Positions 1 through 6,181 of a stretch of 11,215 bases of DNA are shown in pieces. A program made the translations under genes and the position numbers. The number at the start of each line of letters is the position of its first letter. Position 1 is the first letter of the stretch. This DNA comes from Patescibacteria group bacterium UBA2772 (GTDB lineage Bacteria > Patescibacteriota > Minisyncoccia > Moranbacterales > DUUL01), in contig DEIO01000017.1 in NCBI GenBank assembly GCA_002352545.1, forward strand, positions 71,224-82,438, in the 5' to 3' direction. The notes beneath the pieces were generated by a model. That model searched no databases, was not told the origin of the DNA, and saw only the letters and a list, made by a program, of their open reading frames with translations.

Positions 1-2703
1 AACCTTAGTGAGATATTAGATACTCTAAGAGCTGGTTTGACTGGTGAGGAGCTTGCTGCGTTTGAAGATCAAACTAAGAGTGTTTTGGATATGGATAAGA
101 AAATTAAAGATCTTCCTGTTACTAAAGTTCTTAATATGATTCTTGCTGGTTCGATTAAATTGGAATCATCTGATATACATTTTGAACCACAACAAAGCGG
201 AAAGGTACGTTTGAGATTTCGTATTGATGGTGTTTTGCAAAAAGTTGCTTCTTTCCCTATTCATATTTACCCAACTATTGTGGCAAGAGTTAAGGTTCTA
301 GGTAAGATGATGATTAATGTTAGAGATTCTGCTCAGGATGGACGTTTTTCTATCGACAGAGAAGGTCAAAGCCCAATGGATGTTCGTGTTTCAGTTCTAC
401 CAGGAAATTTTGGTGAAAATATCGTAATACGTTTGTTGAGTCAAAATATTGAAGATTTGTCTTTAGATAAAATGGGACTTGAGGGGCTTAATTATGAGTG
501 GCTTATTAAGGAGTCAGAGAAAAAGCAGGGAGCAATCATCAATTCTGGTCCTACTGGAAGTGGAAAGACTACAACTTTGTATGCTTTAGTTAATCGTTTG
601 AATTCAATAGATAAGAAAATAATTAGTATTGAAAATCCAGTTGAGTATCAGTTACCAGGTATTAGTCAGACTCAAATTGAAGAATCAAAAGGATATACAT
701 TTGAAAGTGGTCTAAGAGCTATTATGCGACAAGATCCAGATATTATCTTGGTTGGAGAAATTAGAGATGAGGCGACTGCTGAGATTGCTGTACATGCATC
801 TCTTACAGGTCATTTAGTGCTTTCAACCACTCATGCAAATAGTTCGACTGGTGTTATTGGTCGTCTTGTAGATTTGGGAATTAAACCAAATTTAATAGCA
901 CCTGCTATAAATGCTTTTGTTGCACAGCGTTTGTTAAGAAGGCTATGTCCTCATTGTAGAGAAGAGTATGTTCCTGCAAGGGAAACAATCGATATGATTA
1001 AAAAAATGTTGGCGCTTATTTCTCCTAAGGCTGATATTTCAGTCCCTAAACACATCGAAAAGCTTTGGAGACCAAAAGGTTGTCATAAATGTCATGGTTT
1101 AGGTTATAAAGGGCGAGTGGGGATTTTTGAAATATTGGTAATAACAGATGAAATTAAAGATGCTATTGAAAAAATGGCACCTGAAGATGAAATTAAGAGT
1201 GCAGCTCTCGAAAATGGTATGGTTACTTTGGAGCAAGATGGAATTTTGAAGGCTGTTTCAGGAATTACTTCAATTGAAGAACTTCAACGTGTTGTTGGTA
1301 AGGGAGAATATCTAATTGATTTGTATGAAAAAATTGTTGTTCAATCACTTGCACGTGGAATTTTCATCAAAGATGAAGTTCTTGAGGCAATGGATGCAAT
1401 TAGGGATAATTATGAAGAATTCGAAGGGCTTTTTAAGACACTTCCTCCGAAAGATTTAGTTAGATATATTCTGATAGGAGCTATTTATACAGGCGCTGGT
1501 GATATACATATTGAACCAGGAATGAAGGACTTTAAAATTAGATTCAGAATCGATGGTGTTTTACATAATATAGCATTGCTCGTTATGAATGATTATTTGA
1601 CGGTTCTAAATGAAATTAAAAATTTAATGGGGGTTAAGACTGGGACTAGAGAAGGTGTACTTGATGGAAGATTTAAAATTGTTTATACCAGTGAAAATCC
1701 AGAAAAAGAAGACGAAAGTGTGGATGTTAGAGTGTCTATTATTTTAGGGGGATTTGGTGATGTCATGGTATTGAGACTACTTAGTCAAAGTGTACAGGTT
1801 ACTAATTTGGAAAAATTAAATATAAATCCGTATAATTTAGAGAAAATCAAGCGAAATATTGCGCGCTCAAATGGAATTATCATGGATACAGGACCTACTG
1901 GAAGTGGTAAAACTACGACATTATATAGTATCTTGAATTACCTAAAAGATCCTGCATTAAAGCTTATTACAATAGAGGATCCAATTGAATATCAAATGGA
2001 GGGAATTTTGCAAACTCAAGTAAAGGAATCAGAAAACTATACTTTTTCTAGTGCCATGAGAGTTCTTTTGCGACAAGATCCAGATATTGTTATGGTCGGA
2101 GAAATTAGAGATGCTGAAAGCGCAAGTGCTGCTTATAAAGTTGCATTAACTGGGCATCTAATTCTAACAACTTTGCATACAAATAGTGCAGCGGGGTCAA
2201 TTCAGCGTCTTATCAACATGGGAATTTCTATGTCCGATTTATCATCTGGAACAAATTGTTTTATAGCTCAGCGTTTAGTGAGAATTTTATGTCCACATTG
2301 TAAAAAAAAGAGAGCTGTTTTTCCAAAGGAGAAGAAAGTAATCGAATCTGTTATAAAAAGAATTTCACCTAAGGTGAATATAGACGTCCCAGATTCAGTT
2401 GAAATGGTTTATGAGTCAGTAGGATGCGAAAAGTGTCACAATATAGGTTTTAAGGGAAGATTTGCTATCACAGAGGTCCTAGAGATTAATAGAGAGATGC
2501 AGAAGTTTTTGACAATGAATCCAATTACTATCGAAATTCGAGAAAAAGCTGTTGAGGAAGGAATGCTTTCGATGGGACAAGATGGAATTTTCCAAGTTTT
2601 GCAAGGAAAGACTACCCTTGACGAGGTAGCACACGTTATTACGGAGATTGAATATGTCAAAGAAGATGAACAAAAAGATGAAATAGAAACACAAAAGGAT
2701 TAA
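1..2703 (+). CDS. Tandem double PilB/GspE-type pilus assembly ATPase (5' end outside window)
   Basis: Cytoplasmic motor ATPase of the PilB/GspE secretion superfamily, expected to power type IV pilus assembly. The frame is open to base 1, so the TTG at 37 is probably not the real start; residues below count from it. Two full ATPase modules lie in tandem. Module 1: Asp-box region SSDIHFEP, Walker A GPTGSGKTT (171-179), IENPVEY (199-204 region), Walker B DPDIILVGEIRD (233-244), His box TGHLVLSTTH, zinc cysteines 304, 307, 349, 352. Module 2: GDIHIEP, Walker A 619-627, IEDPIEY, DPDIVMVGEIRD (681-692), TGHLILTTLH, cysteines 752, 755, 797, 800. The Walker A sites are 448 residues apart. Both modules look catalytically competent; module 1 has Asn where module 2 has Asp in E-N/D-P. 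The tail is acidic. A usual PilB has one module and is 500-600 aa, so the fusion is the odd point. The family is certain; the pilus role rather than type II secretion is inferred. Confidence 0.93.
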   Translation, partial: NLSEILDTLRAGLTGEELAAFEDQTKSVLDMDKKIKDLPVTKVLNMILAGSIKLESSDIHFEPQQSGKVRLRFRIDGVLQKVASFPIHIYPTIVARVKVLGKMMINVRDSAQDGRFSIDREGQSPMDVRVSVLPGNFGENIVIRLLSQNIEDLSLDKMGLEGLNYEWLIKESEKKQGAIINSGPTGSGKTTTLYALVNRLNSIDKKIISIENPVEYQLPGISQTQIEESKGYTFESGLRAIMRQDPDIILVGEIRDEATAEIAVHASLTGHLVLSTTHANSSTGVIGRLVDLGIKPNLIAPAINAFVAQRLLRRLCPHCREEYVPARETIDMIKKMLALISPKADISVPKHIEKLWRPKGCHKCHGLGYKGRVGIFEILVITDEIKDAIEKMAPEDEIKSAALENGMVTLEQDGILKAVSGITSIEELQRVVGKGEYLIDLYEKIVVQSLARGIFIKDEVLEAMDAIRDNYEEFEGLFKTLPPKDLVRYILIGAIYTGAGDIHIEPGMKDFKIRFRIDGVLHNIALLVMNDYLTVLNEIKNLMGVKTGTREGVLDGRFKIVYTSENPEKEDESVDVRVSIILGGFGDVMVLRLLSQSVQVTNLEKLNINPYNLEKIKRNIARSNGIIMDTGPTGSGKTTTLYSILNYLKDPALKLITIEDPIEYQMEGILQTQVKESENYTFSSAMRVLLRQDPDIVMVGEIRDAESASAAYKVALTGHLILTTLHTNSAAGSIQRLINMGISMSDLSSGTNCFIAQRLVRILCPHCKKKRAVFPKEKKVIESVIKRISPKVNIDVPDSVEMVYESVGCEKCHNIGFKGRFAITEVLEINREMQKFLTMNPITIEIREKAVEEGMLSMGQDGIFQVLQGKTTLDEVAHVITEIEYVKEDEQKDEIETQKD

Positions 2704-2734
2704 TGGAGTTGTATTTATTTTTTGGAATAATAAA

Positions 2735-2760
2735 AAACTGCTCCTTGTAAGGAGCAGTTT
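2735..2760 (-). terminator. Rho-independent terminator facing the minus strand
   Basis: Perfect inverted repeat with 12-bp arms at 2735-2746 and 2749-2760. Read on the minus strand, the second arm (AAGGAGCAG) runs into TTTTTTATTATT. On the plus strand only three T follow before AAAAAC. The T-run therefore fits a transcript coming from the right on the minus strand, that is the small RNA next to it. It may still weakly end the pilus ATPase mRNA, whose stop codon is 32 nt upstream. Confidence 0.85.
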
Positions 2761-2959
2761 AAAAACGCATTTCTAACATTAATCTGTAGACAATAAAAGC
2801 TTACACAACAAGGTGTAAGGCAGGAATAAATCTGAGGATAGCCCAGTCGAAACCAAACTAACCTAAACTAAAAAGTATTCCCTGGGAGTTCAGAGCACCC
2901 TTGTCTACAGGTCGATATCAAAAATGTAAAAAAACTCTGACAAAACTATTAATCTACGT
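2735..2959 (-). ncRNA. Structured small RNA gene, 6S RNA-like
   Basis: A roughly 225-nt minus-strand transcript is predicted between a consensus promoter and a terminator, with no ORF inside. A perfect 10-bp closing stem pairs 2901-2910 with 2784-2793 (CTGTAGACAA/TTGTCTACAG). Inside it, in RNA order: a purine-rich 5' strand (GGGTGC), an interrupted apical arm (2890-2894 with 2831-2835, then 2882-2886 with 2842-2846, then possible GGAAT/GTTTC pairs), and a 3' strand carrying a small hairpin (2813-2819 with 2800-2806, six-base loop). A closing stem, a large bubble with a small hairpin on its 3' side, and one long interrupted arm is the plan of 6S RNA (ssrS), which binds the sigma70 holoenzyme and mimics an open promoter. 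The 127-nt core is short for 6S (usually 160-200), and sequence similarity to known 6S was not tested. It is an RNA gene with good confidence; the 6S identity is an inference. It does not match tmRNA, RNase P RNA or SRP RNA signatures. Confidence 0.7.
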
Positions 2960-2965
2960 TAAAGC

Positions 2966-2994
2966 ATACTAGCATAAAGTGAAAAATTTGTCAA
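2966..2994 (-). promoter_or_regulatory. Sigma70-type promoter with extended -10 for the small RNA
   Basis: On the minus strand: TTGACA (2989-2994), a 17-nt spacer, then TAGTAT (2966-2971) preceded by TGC, an extended -10. The start is predicted near 2959, about 49 nt before the closing stem of the RNA. A weaker second candidate lies nearer, TTGTCA (2938-2943), 17 nt, TGATAT (2915-2920). It would start close to the base of the stem, but its -10 matches poorly. Confidence 0.82.
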
Positions 2995-3052
2995 GAGATA
3001 TTATTAGTACAGCTTTATTTGGAAAAATTTTGTGTCGGTAAACTGTAAAAAA

Positions 3053-3061
3053 TGCTAGAAT
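3053..3061 (+). promoter_or_regulatory. Extended -10 promoter for the ruvB operon
   Basis: TGCTAGAAT gives an extended -10 (TAGAAT at 3056-3061) about 32 nt before the ruvB ATG. No good -35 is present at 17 nt (TGTCGG), as is common where the extended -10 compensates. The start would be near 3068, giving a 5' leader of about 26 nt. It diverges from the small-RNA promoter, with about 60 nt between the two. It is the only promoter I can see for the six-gene operon. Confidence 0.55.
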
Positions 3062-3093
3062 AAACATACGAATAAAGAGTTAATTTTCAAAGG

Positions 3094-4092
3094 ATGATAG
3101 AGACTAATAGACAAGAAGATGCAGACGAACAATTAGATATTACATTAAGACCAAAGACATTACAAGATTATGTTGGACAGGATATTATAAAGAGAAATCT
3201 CCATATTTTAATGGGTGCGGCTAAGAAGAGAAAAGAGTCTCTAGATCATATTTTATTGTTTGGTCCTCCTGGACTAGGGAAAACAACATTGGCGCATATT
3301 ATCTCAAGAGAGATGCAGACCGGAATTAAAACCACATCAGGACCAGCTATTGAAAGAGTTGGTGATTTAGGTTCAATCTTAACCAACTTAAATGACGGAG
3401 ATATTTTGTTTGTTGATGAAATTCATAGATTGAGCAAGGTTGTTGAAGAGGTTCTTTATCCCGCGATGGAAGATGGAAAACTTGATATTATTGTTGGTAA
3501 AGGTCCATCAGCTAGGACAATCCAATTGGAATTGCCGAAGTTTACTTTAATAGGAGCAACGACTAGACTAGGAATGTTATCTGCACCACTTAGGAATAGA
3601 TTTGGTATTATTAACAAGCTAGAATTCTATTCAGACAAGGAGATGTGTAAGATTATTGAGAGAAATAGCAAAATTTTAGGGGTTACTACAGATTTAGCTG
3701 GTAGAAATAGTATCGCAAAATGTGCAAGACGGACGCCTAGAATTGTTAATAGATTGTTGAAAAGGGTTAGGGACTATGCTCAGATGAATGACCATGAGCT
3801 TATCTCTAAGGATACAGTTTCTGCTACGTTTGAGATTTTGGATGTGGATCATTTAGGGTTGGAGTCAGCTGATAGAGAGGTTTTGGATATTATTATAACT
3901 AAATTTGCTGGTGGTCCTGTTGGTGTTCAAACAATCGCAGCCGCTTTCTCTGAAGATGTGCAGACAATTGAGGAGGTGTACGAACCATTTTTGATGCAAC
4001 TTGGTTTTATTGAAAGGACTTCCAGGGGTAGACGTGTTACAGATGCTGCGTATAAACATTTGGGATTTGAAATTCCAGAGGATAGAGTATAA
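3094..4092 (+). CDS. ruvB: Holliday junction branch-migration ATPase RuvB
   Basis: Hexameric AAA+ motor that, with RuvA, drives branch migration of Holliday junctions during recombinational repair. At 332 aa it is full length for the family. Visible: the N-terminal signature LRPKTLQDYVGQ, Walker A GPPGLGKTT (57-65), Walker B VDEIHRL (107-113), sensor 1 GATTR (154-158), the arginine-finger region PLRNRFG (165-171), and a C-terminal winged helix with GGPVGVQTIAAAFSED and a TSRGRR turn, the DNA-binding part. ATG 3094 is the only start in this frame after the TAA at 3073. AAAGG touches the ATG with no spacer, so it is a poor ribosome site. It is the first gene of the operon. ruvA and ruvC are not in the window. 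Confidence 0.97.
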   Translation: MIETNRQEDADEQLDITLRPKTLQDYVGQDIIKRNLHILMGAAKKRKESLDHILLFGPPGLGKTTLAHIISREMQTGIKTTSGPAIERVGDLGSILTNLNDGDILFVDEIHRLSKVVEEVLYPAMEDGKLDIIVGKGPSARTIQLELPKFTLIGATTRLGMLSAPLRNRFGIINKLEFYSDKEMCKIIERNSKILGVTTDLAGRNSIAKCARRTPRIVNRLLKRVRDYAQMNDHELISKDTVSATFEILDVDHLGLESADREVLDIIITKFAGGPVGVQTIAAAFSEDVQTIEEVYEPFLMQLGFIERTSRGRRVTDAAYKHLGFEIPEDRV

Positions 4093-4111
4093 TTCTTTAA
4101 AATATTTTTTG

Positions 4112-4375
4112 ATGACAATTAATTTGCTACTTATAGCATATTTTTTATTTTTATTATTTTCTCTTGGTGGTGCCTTTGCTATTATCTATCACTTAAAAGC
4201 GAATAAATTAAGTGAAAAATTTTCAACTATTACAATATTGCTTTTTGTGGTGGGATTTTTGTTTGCCTTAACTTTTAATGTGTCGAATGCAATTCAGATT
4301 GATTGGAGCTCTTTAACGTTCAATTTTAGTGCCATTCAAGGTGATTTGGATTTTAAAGATTCTTTTTATGAATGA
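4112..4375 (+). CDS. Small two-TM membrane protein, function unknown
   Basis: An 87-aa protein not assigned to a family. Two hydrophobic segments (about 3-25 and 37-56) are joined by a short basic loop (HLKANKLSEK), followed by a polar tail of about 30 residues. The frame is open back to a GTG at 4001, but that part overlaps ruvB and gives non-membrane shadow sequence, so ATG 4112, 19 nt after the ruvB stop, is chosen. No Shine-Dalgarno is visible. Its stop overlaps the start of the next gene in the string ATGAATGA, which suggests translational coupling and a joint role with the bPH2 protein. It looks like a type IV secretion or pilin-operon style small membrane protein only in general shape; no function is claimed. 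Confidence 0.7.
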   Translation: MTINLLLIAYFLFLLFSLGGAFAIIYHLKANKLSEKFSTITILLFVVGFLFALTFNVSNAIQIDWSSLTFNFSAIQGDLDFKDSFYE

Positions 4376-4964
4376 AAAAAGCCGAGATTATCAGCACAAA
4401 TTTTTAGATTACAAATTTAAGGGTAAAAGAGAGGACGAAGAAATAATTCTTATTCTAAGAAGACATTGGTTAATTTTGTTTGGGAGATTAATTCCTTTTT
4501 TCTTTTTTTTGATTGGAATTATAGCTGTTTTTGTTATTGTTCCAGCGATAATTAATGATTTATCAATTGAAATTAGCAATAACGTTTTTAATGTGTTTAT
4601 GAGTTTTGTGATCTTGGGTTTTTGGGTTGGTCTTTTTGTGATGTGGATTGATTTTTTCTGTGACATTTGGATTGTAACAGATCAAAGAATCATTAGTATT
4701 GAGCAAATTGGACTTTTCCGACGTGAAATTAGTGAACTTGAACATGGGAAAATTCAGGATGTAACAACTGAAATCCATGGTGTTGTGCCAACATTGTTGA
4801 AGTTTGGACAAGTATATATCCAAACTGCTGGTGAAAAAGCTAGATTTACTTTTAAGCAGGTTGAAAATCCAGTTATGATTAGAACTGTTGTTATGGCATT
4901 ACAAAAGAACGCAATAAGAAAACAAAAAAGAGAAGAAGGTGTTATTATGAGAGGGAAAGTTTAA
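4368..4964 (+). CDS. Two-TM membrane protein with bacterial PH (bPH2, YdbS/YdbT-like) domain
   Basis: A 198-aa membrane protein. A basic and acidic N-terminus (KFKGKREDEE) leads to TM1 (about 38-62, very Phe/Ile rich) and TM2 (about 73-97). A cytoplasmic bPH2 domain follows from about 100 to 180, with the family's typical opening WIVTDQRIISIEQIGLFRRE and a middle LEHGKIQDVTTEIHG, then a basic tail. bPH2 proteins (PF03703 type) are membrane-linked and little understood; some are tied to envelope stress. ATG 4368 is chosen because the family start E-D-E-E-I-I-L precedes TM1 closely and because it overlaps the previous stop by 8 nt. The upstream GTG at 4329 would add 13 hydrophobic residues. Domain assignment is from recognised pattern, not a profile search. 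Confidence 0.85.
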   Translation: MNEKSRDYQHKFLDYKFKGKREDEEIILILRRHWLILFGRLIPFFFFLIGIIAVFVIVPAIINDLSIEISNNVFNVFMSFVILGFWVGLFVMWIDFFCDIWIVTDQRIISIEQIGLFRREISELEHGKIQDVTTEIHGVVPTLLKFGQVYIQTAGEKARFTFKQVENPVMIRTVVMALQKNAIRKQKREEGVIMRGKV

Positions 4965-4995
4965 AGCAAAAAAATAAAAACTAAATTTAAATAAA

Positions 4996-6165
4996 ATGGA
5001 AAAATCTTCAGAAGGTCTAATGTTGTGGCAAAAAGTTGGACTATTTGTTGTTCTTAGTTTTCCGGTAGTGTATATTTTTATGCTTGTTTTCTCTAATCAA
5101 GAAAAAAACGTTGAGAAGCCAAGTTTGACAGAGAAAGTTTTGCAAATAAAGCTTGATAATGATTCTTATAAAACAGGTGAGAAAATAGTACTAACATTGC
5201 TGAATATATCAGATAGGAAAATTTATTTTAGAAAACCCTGTGAAGGGCTCCCTCCTCTTAAGGTCTATTCCACAAAAGAAGATAGTAAATTTCTTGATGT
5301 TTATACTGAAAAAAAATGTAAGAGCGAATTTTCTATTATAGACTCAGAAGAAAAAATCAAATTTTCTTTTTATCCAGAACTCTATAAATTATTACCAGGT
5401 GAAGGTGCTTATCAATTTTCTTTTCAATACAGCAAAGACAGAATTGATAATAACGGTGTATTGACTAGACATGATATTTTGGGAATAAAAGAAGTTTCTT
5501 CCAAGAAGATTACTATAGAGAATTTATTAGACAAAAAAAATCCAAGTGTTGATAAAAAATGTGAGACGAATAATGAATGCGAAATGCGTTTTTCTAACTG
5601 CACGTGTGGATTTGATTGTGTAGCTAAGAATTCCCAACAAATTGATTGTGATCGAGTTTGCGATGAAAGTAATTTTATTCAAAGAGAAATGGTTGATTGT
5701 GGATGTATGAACGGCGAATGTACAGAAAGTGAGCCAAAGCTAAGCGTGGAAGAGGAGGGTTATTTAGAGGTGAAGAAGGTTCTGGATGAATATTTTAGAG
5801 TAGAAAAAGAGTGTGATAAAACATCAGTATTAGCAAATATGTCCAGGAGTTCACGAAAAATGGTCAATCTTACTTGTAACAATATGAAAAGAGAAGTTGA
5901 CTGTAATGGTGGTGCTAAAATGAATTTCAAAATCAAAGATAATTCTGCTGTGGCGTACATATATCCTCTAAGCTATGAAAGTGATAATCCATATTTTTTC
6001 TTGAAAGAAGAAGGTGAGTGGAGGTTAGATTTGTCTGAGATGGCAAAAAATTTGACTATGAAAGGAGGAAGTTGCGAGGGTTGGACTTGGCGGACGAATA
6101 GTTCAAAAGAAGAATTCTGTTTCTTTTTTGAGGAGGGATTGTGTCCTGCTGATAATTTAAAATGA
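4996..6165 (+). CDS. Membrane-anchored cysteine-cluster protein with Ig-like and NTF2-like parts
   Basis: A 389-aa envelope protein of unknown function. Residues 11-32 form an N-terminal TM anchor or uncleaved signal without a lipobox cysteine, so the rest should be outside the cell. Residues 47-175 are beta-rich and open LQIKLDNDSYKTGEKIVL, like Ig-fold domains of the BsuPI or adhesion type, with C82 and C108 possibly paired. Residues 189-242 hold ten cysteines (189, 195, 202, 204, 208, 218, 222, 235, 237, 242), resembling the eight-cysteine-cluster proteins seen in archaea and CPR. Residues 255-350 end in FFLKEEGEWRLDL, as in NTF2-like/DUF4878 domains, followed by a Cys-containing tail (C360, C375, C383). 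This suggests disulfide-stabilised surface display. It begins 31 nt after the bPH2 gene with no Shine-Dalgarno; a second Met is at residue 9. Domain names are inference. Confidence 0.8.
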   Translation: MEKSSEGLMLWQKVGLFVVLSFPVVYIFMLVFSNQEKNVEKPSLTEKVLQIKLDNDSYKTGEKIVLTLLNISDRKIYFRKPCEGLPPLKVYSTKEDSKFLDVYTEKKCKSEFSIIDSEEKIKFSFYPELYKLLPGEGAYQFSFQYSKDRIDNNGVLTRHDILGIKEVSSKKITIENLLDKKNPSVDKKCETNNECEMRFSNCTCGFDCVAKNSQQIDCDRVCDESNFIQREMVDCGCMNGECTESEPKLSVEEEGYLEVKKVLDEYFRVEKECDKTSVLANMSRSSRKMVNLTCNNMKREVDCNGGAKMNFKIKDNSAVAYIYPLSYESDNPYFFLKEEGEWRLDLSEMAKNLTMKGGSCEGWTWRTNSSKEEFCFFFEEGLCPADNLK

Positions 6166-6181
6166 AAAATTTAAAATGAAA
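6154..6181 (+). repeat. 14-bp tandem duplication at a gene junction
   Basis: Two perfect direct copies of AATTTAAAATGAAA, 6154-6167 and 6168-6181. Copy 1 holds the TGA of the upstream gene overlapped by an ATG (6162). Copy 2 holds the ATG (6176) used by the downstream gene. Removing one copy would restore an ATGA stop-start overlap, so the duplication appears to have separated two coupled genes by 10 nt. Confidence 0.85.

Noticed and set aside
2436..2694. Minus-strand reading frames within the pilus ATPase gene (and similar ones at 3865-4118, 4409-4823, 6754-7164, 7683-7985)
   Set aside because: They lie opposite conserved domains of clear genes, have no family pattern, and reflect low-stop antisense of AT-rich coding sequence.
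2784..2910. Reading the structured RNA on the plus strand as a ruvB leader or riboswitch
   Set aside because: The consensus promoter and the T-run of the terminator both fit the minus strand, no plus-strand promoter with proper spacing was found between 2704 and 2784, and the ruvB promoter candidate lies downstream of the structure.
4001..4111. Longer form of the small TM protein starting at 4001
   Set aside because: It would overlap ruvB by 92 nt, and the added residues are an out-of-frame copy of the conserved RuvB winged helix.
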